Shown: positions 20,312 to 33,284, numbered from the stretch's first letter. The stretch: 64,000 bases of DNA from Brachypodius melanocephalos (GCA_013398615.1 VZSR01003807.1:11027405-11091404), one strand, 5' to 3'. Notes: generated from the sequence alone by a model not told the origin. Program-made: numbers and translations.

Positions 20312-20498
20312 AGGATTTGTTCCATTGTAATGGCTACTCTTTCTCAAAAAACTGAAAATGCTTTACCTGAAACAACTGAAGCTGATGAGAAAGAAATTAC
20401 TCTGTTCGTATTGCTGTGAAATGGGTCAATGAATCACTGAACACAATGCTAAGAGACTTGGGGCCTGCTGACCAGTGTCAAGCTGATAAGATGCTTGG
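20312..20498 (+). pseudogene. ENO4: ENO4-like exon with frame break
   Basis: Preceded by TTTTTTTTCAG and followed by GG|GTAGGT. The first frame reads RICSIVMATLSQKTENALPE and TTEADEKEIT; the second frame, from 20407, reads RIAVKWVNESLNTM then GPADQCQADKML. Both halves follow the ENO4 order (a CSVVI..., ENALPE, WVN, PxDQ pattern). The shift from frame 2 to frame 1 around 20402-20407 fits a one-base loss, and TGA follows at 20417 if it is ignored. Confidence 0.8.
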
Positions 20499-21572
20499 GT
20501 AGGTGTTGGATACTATGAAAATTACTACATTTGAAGTATTATGAAATACAGTGACAAGCAAAAGAGAAAGAAAGGGGGGGATGAGATGGGAACAGTGGGT
20601 AGTATAGAGTAAAAGGAAGTGTGCGAACAGCCAACTAGAGGGAAAAGGGAAAAAAATGGTGTGAGAGTAAAAAACAAGGTAAGAATACATGGACAAAAAA
20701 AAAAAGCAACCCAAAGGAGAAGAGCACACTATATTATCTCCATTTATTCATTAAACTCAGACAAAAAAGGGTTGATATCACTTATTGGAAGGGCAGAAAA
20801 TTTTGGCAAATTGTTATTTATCAGTTTAGTTGCAACTATCATATACTGCCAGTAAAACCTTCCAATTCATATGCTGGATGTGTGCACAGTAAACTCACCT
20901 TTGACCTGAAATGTAACTTCTGCTGCTGTTAAATCCATCCAGATATCATTGTGGTGTATATTATACTTTCAGTCAAGCTTCTGCTGATAACATATATCAC
21001 TGCTTTTCACTAATTGAGACATTACATGTAGTACTTATTTTCGTGAATTGTGACTTGACTGTAATATTATTGTTAGACTCAGTGCCTGACTGTTTGGAGC
21101 CAGTATAAAACAGTCCCCAAGTACAGTGATCCTTAGGAATTAGATCACTTTTTGCAGCTTCAGTAGATTCTCCATGCGGTGTTCATGTAAGCGCTGTGGA
21201 CAGTAAATGTGATAGTGGGAACTGCTTGGGTTTAAGCATTTTGAATCAAACTGTATCTGAAAGGGAAATAAATTTCTATGACATGATAATAAGACTATGG
21301 ATGTGTAATATTTAAAAGACCTGTTTTCTCTTTGGAAATGCCAACTGAAATAGGCCTATTTTTTTTTTTTTGCATTCCTTATTAGAAGAAATCAAGCATG
21401 TGTACTCTCAGTCAGTACAAAACAACTGACAAAATGAAGTTTTTGAAAAATTATTTTTTAATACATCGAGTACACACTGAAATGGCAATACTCTATTTAT
21501 TGACATAACTGTGATGCACAAGCATATGTTTAGAACCAATAAAATAATTAGCTACTATTATCTGTCTCTTAG

Positions 21573-21741
21573 GAAAGCAGGTATCAGTGGAAGAGAAACC
21601 CATCCCATCTGCAGAACCTCTTGAATCAGTGCTGTGTGGCAGTTCGGCTATTGGGGAACATCACTTGCCATAGCAAAGGCAGGGGCTGCCATTAGCCATA
21701 TCCCATTGCACTTATGTATTGCACTACTGAGACATGAGCAG
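21573..21741 (+). pseudogene. ENO4: ENO4-like exon with frame break
   Basis: Acceptor TGTCTCTTAG and donor CAG|GTACAT. Frame 2 reads VSVEEKPIPSAEPLESVLCG then SSAIGE; frame 1, from 21661, reads SLAIAKAGAAISHIPLHLCI then ALLRHEQ. ENO4 has the same order (EKPI..AEPxEPVL.GS.AIG..SLAVAKA...PLYL.IALLKHxQ). One base is missing between GE and SL. Confidence 0.85.
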
Positions 21742-21952
21742 GTACATGTGCCTTTTGTAGTTTGATTTATTTTATCCCTGTTATCATAATTATTGCAGAA
21801 TTCTCAACCCGGTTGTGACAGTGAGTAAATTTACCTCATGCAATACACCTTTCACCCCATTGCCTGTAGCAGTCTTTAAACCCTGTGCCATACTTAAAAT
21901 ACGTCAGAAACTAGTCTGATTTTTTATTTTCACCTGGAATTCCCAATGACAG

Positions 21953-22076
21953 GAGTCACCTAGAGAAACCACTCCCAATGGTTACTCTGTTGAGCTGTGA
22001 AAAAGTTTCTCCTGCAAGACTAAAATTAGTGAAAGAAGTTATGCTTATACCACCAGTTCAGTTATCATTAAAACAG
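21953..22076 (+). pseudogene. ENO4: ENO4-like exon with frame break
   Basis: Acceptor AATGACAG and donor AAACAG|GTACTG. The matching frame starts within the exon and reads PLPMVTLLSCEKVSPARLKL followed by VKEVMLIPPVQLSLKQ, like ENO4 (MPLxMVxLxSCGKSSxxKLxLMKEVxxIPxPELxxKQ). The preceding exon ends in phase 0, which would read this exon in the wrong frame, so another indel lies near 21970. Confidence 0.85.
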
Positions 22077-22584
22077 GTACTGTTCTATTTTTACTTTTTA
22101 TAAATGTATTCTGTAGACATTATACTAACTATATATGTACTTAACCATATAGGTCTTTTAAATATAATCCTTACAAAGTATATTTTTCATGTTTTGTTAG
22201 CTTGCAAGACCGAAGTTTTAACAAATGCTAGTGCAGAATTTTAACACCAACAACATTAAATTAAGTAAAAAGATGATTTAAAAGAACCATGAAGATTTAA
22301 ATTAAAAAGCTTATGTTAATTTAGAGGACTAAATCAGTGCATTGAAGATGGTTTTGCATTATGCAACAATAGATTAGAATATGATTTTGCGTTAGTAGAT
22401 GATAAATATTAACAGTTGGTTGATACACCATACAAAACAGCAAAATGTGTAACAAATTCCCAGAAAAGCATAAAATATTTGGAAATAGGTTGCTTTAAAA
22501 TTAAATTCTGACACTAGAAAGGAATACAGAGAGCAAGAAAGATGGGTGAGATAGATGGGATCAACCCTCTCTTTTTTTGTTTAG

Positions 22585-22673
22585 GCATGTGTTGCATTAA
22601 AGAATGTATTTGCACAAGATGCCTATATTGGGACTGTGATTTCAACTTTGTGTGCTGGTGACCTGAACAAATA
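22585..22673 (+). pseudogene. Doubtful further ENO4-like exon
   Basis: A pyrimidine-rich acceptor (CTCTTTTTTTGTTTAG) opens a phase-0 frame of 29 codons containing LKNVFAQDAYIGTVISTLCAGD and ending at TAG. Part resembles the ENO4 segment with IQEIC...LGT...INCAGHEL, but intermediate exon sequence would have to be missing. Could be chance. Confidence 0.25.
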
Positions 22674-22679
22674 GCTGAG

Positions 22680-25600
22680 CTCTATTCTCTTTCTTCTTGC
22701 TTTTCCTTTAACTTTTCCAAATTATCCCCCATATCTATTAATAAGGTCACTTATTAACGGTATTAAAAATTTGAAAGTTAAAAAAGTTCTTTAAATATTT
22801 TTAAACAAGGCATTCTTCCTTGTGATTTAATCTTGTGCTTGAATTCCCATAAAATTATACAAATCTATTATCAGTGTAGGAGATATGACAACTAGGTAAA
22901 ACATATTTTTTTAAATTGATTTAATTTTCCTTTCACTATGATGATTCTTTTTTATTGTCTCTATTCTCTTTCTACTATTCTTCCCTCCCCCCCCACTTTT
23001 TTTTCTGTTCACTCTTGGCTCCAATAATTGTAATAATAGGAACTCATGTTCTCAAAACCCTCGTGGTGTCCCTGTAATGAATCAGGAGATTAGGAAAGTG
23101 GTTGCAGCGACCTTTTTTGAACCTAAAATAATCTACCTCCTGGAGGACTGTTCTGTCATGTGTTGGGAATGCATAGAAAGGAACAGAAATGCATAGAAAT
23201 ATTGTTGTGTTAATACCTGGAAAATAAATCAGAGTAAAGGGATTATACCAGTATTTACAGTGCCTGTGGTTAGGATTGGCTTTCTTCCCAGTCAAAGAAA
23301 TCAAATGCCTTTAATTTTATCAACAACTAATACTGTGTTGAAAAGGCAATAGATTTTGTTAACTCGTCAAAGTGGATCTACGTATTCAGATCTAAATGAA
23401 AGATACTTCATTTATAATCATCCCCTCTTTTCTATAACTGCATATCCATTAGTTTAGCTGTTTCTTATCACATTATTGAAAATGAGTTTGCTCGTGTTTC
23501 TATTGTCATTTGCAAGCAATTCAGTGAGAAAAGAACGCCTAAACTCTTTTCAATTTCAGGTTATTTGGTCTTTGAAAAAGGCATTTCCATGGTGTGGCAG
23601 CTGAAATAGAGCAACTAATCCCAGTGGTGGAAGAGCATTCTTGTGGCTCTCACATGAGTTAGCAGACTGCGGTAAAGAATGGTAGGACGCCAAGCACATA
23701 CCCTGAGCTGGTATCCTGGTAAGAACTACTAGCATTTCATCTCTGCTGTTCCATGCTGTTCAGTGGCCATCATTAACAGAAGATTTTGCCTTGGGGCACA
23801 ACTGAGTGTCCACCATGGAAAATAAATAAAGTAATAAAATAGCTAGAGTGAAATAGAGCAAGAAAATGCATATTTCTGTTATTTAAAGATGAAGCCCATC
23901 TCCCATGAAGGCAGAAAGTTCTCCTTGCAAAATCATGAATATATCTCTGGGATAAATCTACACTGCCCTTCCTGCACTGCAAATGGCAGTGACAGGGACA
24001 TTAGCACAGCCTTAAAACTAGTTTTTCATCTGAGGTAGCTTTCTCTTAGTTTGTACTGCCTCAAAAAATGTGCTGAAATGTAAGAGATCCTGCAAGACGC
24101 TGTCCAAAGATTATTGGCTAGCAATTAGCTAATTGGCAGGGGTTTTTTTAGGCAGATATATGTAGGAGGACAACCAATTTGTTCTGCAAATAATGAAAAA
24201 CTTGCAGTGATAGTGAGCAGCTGCCAATGAACCAGCATCTGGAGCTTTCATCAAAGGCACACAAGGCTTCTGTCCAATTCATTGTTTGAGCCTGCCTTTT
24301 CAAAAGATAGTCTCAGACATACTTTCTCTGCCTATGTCATGGAAGCTATTGCAGAAAATACCTGGATGTTCCCTGGAGCATGGATCCTGGAGGATTTGGG
24401 CTGACTGGTTTTCATTGACCATGTACAGAGAAATGACAGTATCCACCATCCCCTCCTAGAATCAATATATTTAATCACTTTTAGAGAATTAAGGTATCAG
24501 GTGATGTGTGCACAATCTGCAGGTTTCCTCCCTTCCCTGTTTCTTCCACGGAATGAAGACTCCAGAGAGTGCTGCACGTGTCAGGCAGCATCACCTAGAA
24601 ATAAGCAACCTTCCTCCTTTTTTCCCAGCTATATCTTTTTCACAGAAAACAATGTACAGTAAATTGAAAACAAATCAAGCTTATACCGCGGCTGCCAGAA
24701 GTCCCACAGGTGCTGCATGGTTTTATCACAGAGTCATTATCTCTCAGTGCAGCTGTCTTCCTTGAAGCTGTGGGAGTTTCTGCATGGCCAAATGGCGTAT
24801 GACAGCAGCCTACTGACACATTCACAGGTAGCTTCGGCTTCCCCTAAGCCAACATCCTGCCTCCAAGATCACTGCTGCCCGTTCCATACCTTCAGGCTGA
24901 CAAATTCCGAATCACTGGCTGGTTTTCCTGTATGTTCTCTCACACCCCCGTGACTGTATGACAGACTCTTGGCATCTCCCTATTTTTCACAACTGTTCTA
25001 TCTTTTAATACCTGCTTCACTCTAGGTAATGCTGGCAAGCAACTTAATCATTCTTTCATTTCTCTGCCATTCACTGTTGCATTTACTCGAGACAAAATGG
25101 TCACAAGCAGACTGCAGTCTTTTCTCTAGCAGGTAACTCTTGCTTCAGATTTAGGATTTATGATTCAGTACGATGTGTGGAAACTGCTCGTGGTCCACAC
25201 TCTGCTAGGATTATTGGCTTCCCTGGCAGGGTTAGTGGAACACATGCTTTATAAAAGCTAAACCAAAGGGTGGAAGGTAAGATGAGAGAATATCCTATGC
25301 ATGTTAATCAGAAATCTAACTGGAGAATTATCAGACTTAAACTCATTATGAATCCCCAGAGAAGGTGGTAGATTGGAAGAGTACACTACTGAAAAACCTT
25401 TAGGTGTTGAAACTCACTGCATAGGTTTCAACTCCTTGTCTGCTTACCACATTAATACCCATTGTGATGCTTTCCTGATTTTTAAATTCCCAAAAAGGGC
25501 CTTCAGGGAATATTTCCTCTACAAGATGACCATTGTCTTTGTGTGTATCTTAGACAGCTGCAGTCACTTCAGTCATGAGTGATGGACCAAACCACTGCTA

Positions 25601-27084
25601 CTTTTGGTCCATCACATTGCTGTTGATACACCAAAAGAGCACTCCTTTGCCCAACAGGGAATATTACTCATTTTGCAGGGTTGACTCTTCACTTCTTCCT
25701 CACACGAAAAATGTTTCATTTGCTTATATTGATGAAAAACCATCAGCATAACAAAAGAGTAGACTTCAGGCAAACAGCCAGAGGATTAATTACTTGAGAG
25801 AAACATATATTTGGACACATTTTTGGTCAGTTCTAAGTACATGATAACTTTGGAGATCCTGCATCAAAATAGATTATTTTTCTGCAGAGCCAGAATATCT
25901 GCCTAAAACTAGTGAAAAACAACAATTCTGCTTAAAACTACAACATCAAAAACTTCTGAAAAAAAAATTAGGTTTGAGGTTGATTATGAAATTCTATTCT
26001 GGGGAAGTGAACTGGCAAAAAGTTTGGGACGCCAGTTTTTAGGGATTAAGTAACTTCAAATCTCATTCAGCTGTGTCAACTAAAAGTTTAATCCTTCATG
26101 GATTGCTACCAAAATATGAAATTCACACTCATGGAGAAAAAGCCTTAATTTGAAAAGCTACCACAGTATGTGCTAATCAGCCCTCTTCTTGAGAGTCATT
26201 AGAGGTACGCCAACAGCTGAATGAGCATGAAGTCTGGGAACAAGGAAACTGCTAACAGTTTTTGGAAATACAAGGTCCACCTGAGAAAAAATATTTATTA
26301 CATGTTCTAGGTAATGAATATTGTACTTAGGGGAGAGGACTAAGGCTAGTATATGCAAACTAGAGACTAGGCTTCTGATTTCCCCTTTTCTTTTTTACGT
26401 AATAACCAGCTTTCTGCATATTATTCTTTCCCTTTTTAACAGCTGAATAGAACAGTTTTATAGATAGGGAATGACAGATCATACAACACACTTTTTTGCT
26501 AATTTATCACAAATACCTCTCAAGTGAAAGCTGAGGCATAGTTCATAGCAACATTTTTTGTTCTAAGTAAGATTTCATTTATCATGCCAAGAAAGGCAGG
26601 GGGGAAAGGAAAATATTTCATGAATTAATGTTTATATGGTTTAATGGTACATCTACTTGTCAGCTTAGTGCAGGAGACAGCAAGTCTAAGTTTATGAAAT
26701 GTTCTTATAGAAATAAACCATAAGAAGGGTAAAAGTCAGGCGCTCAAACTTCACAGTGTTATTTCCTGAATGGTAAATCACTGAGTCATACAGTACACCA
26801 AAAGTAACCAATTTATTTATCAGCATTTACAGAAATGAATAAGAGTTATGTAGCAGATTTTTGAGTAGGATGTAATGAAAATATTTGCCTAACATTACAC
26901 TCGGACTTCAGAAATAGATAACATGACATTATTTTTATTAGCACTAGTTTAATTCTGCTAATGCTTAAAACACCAAGAAAGAGAGGGTACCTTCAAAGGT
27001 ACTGCATGAACACGTATTTACAGGACAAATAGATAAGCTGGTGAAAGAAAAGGAAATAAAATGGATGACACTTATCCTAAAACA
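22680..27084. other. Intergenic DNA, no gene seen
   Basis: AT-rich sequence without a recognised exon or element. A perfect 13-bp inverted repeat with an 11-base loop lies at 25579-25615. Confidence 0.5.
25579..25615. repeat. Perfect 13-bp inverted repeat (hairpin)
   Basis: GTGATGGACCAAA at 25579-25591 and its exact reverse complement TTTGGTCCATCAC at 25603-25615, separated by 11 bases. Too short and isolated to assign a role; a fold-back mutation is one possible origin. Confidence 0.7.
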
Positions 27085-28050
27085 CATCATGCCCAGGAAA
27101 AGACTGGACCTTTCCAGCACTGTTTAACATCTTTGTAAGCAACATGGACAGCAGGACTGAGTGCACCCTTAGCAAGTTTGGCAACACCAAGCTACATGAT
27201 GTAGTCAACATGCTGGAGAGAAAGGATGCAATCCAGAGGGACCTAGAGAGGCTTCTGAGATGGACCTGTGTAAACCTCATGAAGTTAAGGGCAAGTGCAA
27301 GGTCCTGCACCTGGGTCATGGAAACCCCTGCTATCAGTACAGACTTGGGGATGAACAGATGGAGAGCAGCCCTGCTGAGAAGGATGTGAGGGTGCTGGTG
27401 GACAATATCCTGGACACAAGCTGGCAGTGTGCACTTGCAGCCCAGAAAGTCATGCAGATTCTGGGCTGCATCAAAAGCAGCATGGCCAGCAGGTCGAGGG
27501 AGGGGATCTTGCCCTCTACTCAGCTCTTGTGAGATCCCACCAGGAGTGCTGTGTCCAGCTCTGGAGGCTCAGCTTAAGAATAATGGAAACCTCCTGTACT
27601 GAGTCCAGAGAAGAGCCACAAAGTTGACCGGCAGGCTGGAGCACCCCTCCTACAAAGAAAGATGGAGAGAGTTGGAGTTATTGAATCTGGAGAAGATAAG
27701 ACTCTTGGAGAAAATTTATAGCAGTTTTCCAGTATTGAAAGGGTTCTACAAGAAAACTGGGGAAGGACTTTTCACAAGGGCATGTAGTGACAGAACAAAG
27801 TGGGAATAGCCTTAAACTGAAGGAGGGTAGGTTTAGATTAGCTATTTGGGGGAAAATATTCCTGTGAGGATGGTGAGGTACTGGAACAGGTTGCTCAGAG
27901 AGGTTGTGTACTCCCCGTACATGGAAGTGTTCAAGACCAGGTTGGACAGAGCTTTGAGCAACCTGGTCTACTGAAAGGTTCCCTGTCCTTGGCAGGGATT
28001 GGAACTAGACACTCTTTAAGGTTCCTTCCAACTAATTCTACAATTCTATC
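27085..28050 (+). mobile_element. CR1 LINE, 5'-truncated, plus strand
   Basis: Frames in order match the C-terminal part of CR1 reverse transcriptase: TECTLSKFGNTKLHDVVN, IQRDLERLLRW, HLGHGNPCYQYRLG, then SMASRSREG, YSALVRSHQECCVQLW and HPSYKERWRELELLNLEK. The 3' part has the familiar CR1 tail (a GTTCAAGACCAGGTTGGAC-like stretch at about 27930, then GGTTCCTTCCAACTAATTC) ending in short CAATTCTAT-type repeats near 28050. CR1 copies itself from the 3' end, so 5' truncation is normal. Frameshifts make it dead. Confidence 0.92.
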
Positions 28051-31000
28051 TAAGTATTGTGTCTGTGTTCATCACACTGAACTAGTGGAACGTCTCAGCA
28101 GTGACCTGCACTGTAACACATCTAAAACTACCCAAGACTGGATGTATGACTAGGAGAGTGAAGATATACCAGCACTCAGAGCCAACACATAAGTATTTTA
28201 AATTAACAATTCTTGTTGGATTTACTGCTGATCATCATTTTCACCAGAGCTATCCACTTAGCATTAATTCTTACCAATACTTTATGTGTGTGTGTGTTGT
28301 GTGCATGTTAACAGTGTGTTTGGACTCTTGTCATGGGCCATGATTGTGTTCTGCTGAACTGTGCCCAGAGACAGGGCCTGTGACTGTTGGGTATACATAT
28401 AAAGGATTTAGTGGAGGTGTAGTGTATCCATCAGCAGTTTCCAATCTGTGCATAAGATAAGCTATAGACAATGTTTAGGGAGTGTAAGGTCTACTCAGCC
28501 TAACCAGACAGCCCCAGGAGGGACCAGAGCACCAGGACATTGCTGCCTTCATATCTTGCATGCCTGAGAGCCCTGAGTAGAAGGTGTCCTCATGTCAGAC
28601 TGCTCAACTGGTGTCCACGATGGGACATGTGCTGTAGTTACCAGTTCTCCCAAGGGTGTTTTTTTTTGCAGCAAGGTCAGGCTGGCTCAGTCAGCTCAGA
28701 AGGTACATTCATGCACTGGCAGCCTGATGCTTCTCAATCTTCTTCAGGGCCACAATAGTTTGAGAATTTTTCCAGACATGATCTGCCCTTGAAATTTCCT
28801 TTATCTGGTCTCAGTAAAGTAACAGTGTCCTATTTCAGAAAGGCTTTTAAAACAAATATAGGACCTCTTCAGTCAATACAGGATTCTGGGATTTACTTTT
28901 AAAAGTAAATTATATCATTTTAAGGTCCTTTTGCCTACCTTCTCAGCTACTTTCATCTCTCTTTGTCATACTTCTTATAAAGTGCTCATCCAGATCACAG
29001 TAAGGGTCCTACCACAAAGACCTACCATTCTTTTTTTAAAAAAAATCACTAAAAAGAGAAGTTTCCTTTTTACTAAAATTCCTTCTGTGTGGCAGCCTTA
29101 ACATTATTGTATTTTTTCTTCCTGGAAGGAATACTGGTGTAGTAAGAATGTATTGTATTTTTATACATTTTTCAACTTTCAGGTCTGAGTGACTGTCTTA
29201 TCTATATCCCAGCTTCATATTAGCACAAGACTCTGGTACTTGCTACATCCTCCAGCAGGTCAAAGACAGGAGGCTGTAGACAGCTTCAGGAATTTTCCTT
29301 CCTGAACACTGTAAACATCTTGGAGGTGAAGTTAGTTCTGCATAGCCTGTGAAGTCTCATATATTACTTCTTAAGACATAAAGGCTGTTCTTAGATGCTT
29401 CTTTCCCCATCCATAGAATTATAATCTTATGAGGACCATTAATTTTTCGAATTAATGTTCTGTCTTCAATTCCCATCATGGGGAAAGTAAGTTAAGTAAG
29501 TTTGTCCTGTTATTTGCACCATGGAGTTTTTCCAGAAAGAACAACACTAACTTTGCCACTTAATGGGGAAGGAGAGGAAAAGCCAAATGTTACTTACCGC
29601 CATAGCCTGGGGGTGTAAAAACAGACTGAGAATATCATATTCCTTCTTTTTTCTTTTAAGGCATCTCTATCATGATATTACTGTATAAAAGATTAAATTC
29701 TAGCTTTGGGGTTTTCTTTTCTCTTGTGGAGTTGAAAAACTTACTGAATTTAAATAGGAAGAGAAAAAATAGTTCTTTTAACTGCTTCAGAACAAACTGC
29801 AGCATATGAAGTTGTCCAGATGTTTCTCATGTTATGAACGTCAGAATGCCTGACAGAATGGAAAGTCTTTGTGTGTGCATTACATTGCAATACACAGTTA
29901 GAAATGCCTGCTGAAAGGAAGCAAAAAAAGCTCAGTCTCTGTCCAAAATCCTCAGTGATTTATTGCTAGATTCTTCCCTGCACGTCACCTTTAACCCAAT
30001 CATCTTCCTATGGAAAGGACTCCCCTACCAGGAAGATGTGCATAGATAGCATCAATTGTGCGAGTTCCCCATAACCTAAGGAAATACAATGAGGTCCCTG
30101 AAGAATGCTTCCACTTGGACTCTAAGACCAGAATGAAACCAAGTCAGGTTTTCAGAGTAATGTCTCCTATTTCGAGGAACCTTAGGGACTTCTCCTCTGA
30201 TACCTTCCTATTGTCTTCTTTCATTATTTCCTCATCCCATGACAGAGGAATTTCTCCTTCTGGGTGAACATGTAGCACCCACTGTAGCACCCTCATAAGG
30301 GCGTGTATAGTGCCCAACTTGTTGGGCATGCTGAGCAGCTATTGAATTGCATGGAAGAGGCTGCAGGACTGATGGATCAAACTCTTATCCAGACATGGAA
30401 GGGAGATTTTTTTCAGGTTATCAGTGGAGCATGCACTATGGTGATACAGTGTTCTCTGAGATACTCAACCACTTCTGCTTCAGCACTGGTCTTACAGAGG
30501 TTATGCCTTACTGTCCTGGCAGAACACCATGATTTGCACATTATGGGATTCTTCTGTTAATGAGTCTTCAGAAGCAAGAAGGATTTTCCACCTTCTTTTC
30601 TGCAACAGTTCTGAGGACTACAAGAGAGAAAGGACCGTGTACAGAAAACAAAGTGGGCTCGTTTATGACTGCCCAGAAAACACCTTGCTTTTAAAGGACT
30701 GTACAAATATCCAGGCATTCGGGCTGTGCATAACTCTGGATGAGGGCATAGACATACACTCTGTAGAAGGTGAATTACATATCTATGCTAGGTGGAGTGA
30801 GTTGCAAATAAAATGAACACCAATTCTGGAAGACGTGTCTAGGCTACATTTGGATGAATAATTACAGCCAGATGAAGCACACTCAATTTTTACATTAACT
30901 TTGTTATGTTAAATTAACATGATCAATATTTAATATCTTAATTGATTCATCAGAAGACTGATAGTCACCTGGTTTTGTGGGGTTTTGTCAAGTGCATTTT

Positions 31001-31905
31001 ACTGGTGAGTCTGGTGCTGTTATCCATTCCCACTTTCTGACCAATCCCATAAGGCAACACTGAAGGGTACAGAAGCCCACAGCAGTCCTATGGGAGTGTC
31101 TACTCAGCAGTATCAGGTATGTGATTTATTGCAGTTCTCTGTGTTTATGGATTGTGACAGTTTTTTATCTTTTCAAACCTATTTGTCACTTAGCAAAAAA
31201 GTGGAAAACAAATGCATTGCAAAATGAGTATTTTCCAATTGATTACACCCCCACAGTGTTTTCTGCTTGCTTATCAGACATTATTGGCCGCATTTTTGAA
31301 AACACAAGAGAATGTAGAAGCTGCAGACTTGACATTTTCTTTTATTCTTTATGAGTACTGCACACAGCCATTGATCCAACAGTATTACATGAAAGACAGC
31401 TACAAAAAAGGAAAGTTTTAATCTATCTGACATATCTGAAGGGTGTACCCAAGGACTATACCTGCTGTGTATATTCTTGCTTCAGTAAGAAGAGAAACTG
31501 CTTTTGCGTTGAAAAGTTCTCTTGCTTCTGCCACTGTGCAAACTCTGGGAAAACACTGGAGTGTTCTAATGTGCCATGGCTTCACTCGTTCAGTGTCTGA
31601 TATTAGAGTGTGTCAGAAAATATCTTTATTTTCATCTGACAGACTGATGGAATAAGCACTTTTCCTTTCTGCCTTTCAGTCAAATTTCTGTGTTGTGCTT
31701 GTTCACATCAATATCTTTCACATTAAATAAAAGCCATACATAATGTTGCTAAATATAAAGGCAATCCTCTAGTAAAAATTCTCAGTGTACATGACAGATC
31801 CTTTAAACCTTGACCTTTTACATGTATCACTTCTGCATCGGGACTGTCAAACAGTTCCCTAGGTTTAAGATTTATGCCAGAGAGTTTGAACTGGGCAGTT
31901 TGCAT
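28051..31905. other. Intergenic DNA, no recognised gene
   Basis: AT-rich sequence. It has a short GT-rich microsatellite at about 28282-28303. A 95-codon open frame at 30529-30816 and neighbouring frames to 31655 were inspected; they show no family similarity and no consistent splice pattern. Confidence 0.45.
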
Positions 31906-32042
31906 TCACAGAATCACAGAATAGTCTGAGTTGGAAGGGACTCACAAAGATTGTAAGTCCAGCTCTTAAGTGAATGGCCCATATGGGGATCAAACCCACA
32001 ACATCACATTATTAGCACCATGCTCTGACCAACTGAGGTAAG
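31906..32042 (-). mobile_element. tRNA-Ile-derived SINE with CR1-like tail (TguSINE1 type)
   Basis: Read on the minus strand the head is CCTCAGTTGGTCAGAGC, then ATGGTGCTAATAATG (the tRNA-Ile anticodon-arm sequence), then GGGTTTGATCCCCAT (B box), closely following a nuclear tRNA-Ile gene. It continues into GTGAGTCCCTTCCAACTCAG and ends ATTCTGTGATTCTGTGA, the CR1-type 3' tail that lets a SINE use CR1 machinery. This composite is established for zebra finch and other passerines. The 5' ~10 bases of the tRNA part are lost or diverged. Confidence 0.85.
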
Positions 32043-33284
32043 TGGAAATGTTCTTCTCCTCAAAACCAGACAACCTCTGTCATTAATAATAAGTCTGATT
32101 TTTTTCCTACTTTTTTGCTTAGATTCAAGAAGTACTGTACCTTTTCTTAAAAGGTTTATAATTTGGTTTTTTCACATAAAATGTGACATTTTCAAGTAAA
32201 AATGTTGATTTTTTTGCATAATTTCTTTTCTTGGGAGCAATCTCCATTTTTAAGACAATCCTAGTGGAAAGCATCACACAGGACACTTTGGTTTTTAGTT
32301 GTTCTTTGTTGGTTTCGTGCTTCTGTGGGAATTATAAAAGCTAAATGAGATGAATAAATGGATTTTTAACAGGCTTATTACAATGAACACTTGCCAACAT
32401 GTTCTCAGCTTGAAACATAAAGCTCTTAAGATTTAATATTTAGCTGCCTTTCTCCAAAAGTAAATTTAATTAGAACCCAATTATACTGAAATTGAGGTAA
32501 CTGCTGAGGTAGTGCAATGGATACTCAGTCCCATGTGATCTGATTTATAATCCACAAGCACTTTGAAGAACCACCTTATTGTTTTCTCTATATTTATATG
32601 CATTTCCTCTTAATATAAAAATTGCATGGCTGCTTTGCGTGTATTTGAGAATAATTTTAAAATAAAGTTATATAAGAATGTCTATTTTACTATATATTTA
32701 CTATGGCTTTACACTGCTAAGAATAAACATGCATAAATTGATGATATATTTCAGGACCTGAGAGTTTCTGTTGGAAAGACAGAGAGGAAAGTAAGGAAAT
32801 CTTTCAGAAACACCAGTATCACCTTAATTCCTTTGTACAAAAGAAAGTTCCTAGAAAATACAAAAGGTTTCCTATTTTGTACTCACACCAATGTGAGCTC
32901 AAAATAATGTTTCTAAATTCATGATTTCTAGTTATTCCAGACTTAAAGTGAGGTTTTAACAAATACCTCTAAGCTATATGTGAATCCATTAAAATAATTT
33001 TTTTTTAAATCCCCAACAGCAGCAAAATAACACAGAGATCCAGATTATTTTTGTACCTCCACCATTTTTCTTTGACGGAATTTCTGATGCTTTTAAGGGA
33101 TTTTATCTGATATTTCTAATTAATTGCATGGCTAGAACTTAGAGCAGAAAGCATTTTCATGCTCTCTCTACGTAAGGCACAACGTAAGGTACAAGACAAT
33201 GGAGGATCAGAAGGGTCAAAAACAATAAACAAACAGAGGCCTGAAGAAATGGCCCTTCTTCACTCATGCTCTAACCCCTTTTTT
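32043..33284. other. Intergenic DNA, no gene seen
   Basis: Very AT-rich; no exon or element recognised. Confidence 0.5.

Larger units (their letters stand above)
17715..22673 (+). pseudogene. ENO4: ENO4-like (enolase 4) multi-exon pseudogene
   Basis: At least four splice-bounded segments match enolase 4, the sperm-associated enolase-like protein, in the right order: N-terminal exon (17715-about 17840), 20312-20498, 21573-21741 and 21953-22076, with a doubtful one at 22585-22673. Each of the three internal exons has good AG and GT borders but a single-base-type frame break. The presumed start codon reads ACG at 17715. The exon coding the segment between the N-terminus and 20312 was not found, nor were most of the catalytic-domain exons. 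Because introns and a CpG island are kept, it arose by DNA duplication or is a dying resident gene, not an mRNA copy. Human ENO4 is on chromosome 10 and NMBR on 6, so the location is unexpected. Confidence 0.72.

Noticed and set aside
30058..31655. Cluster of 60-95 codon frames on the plus strand as a possible gene
   Set aside because: No family similarity, no consistent exon borders, and frames overlap.
31950..32042. A nuclear tRNA-Ile gene on the minus strand
   Set aside because: The tRNA-like part lacks its 5' end, does not fold as a full cloverleaf by eye and is fused to a CR1 tail, so it is a SINE.
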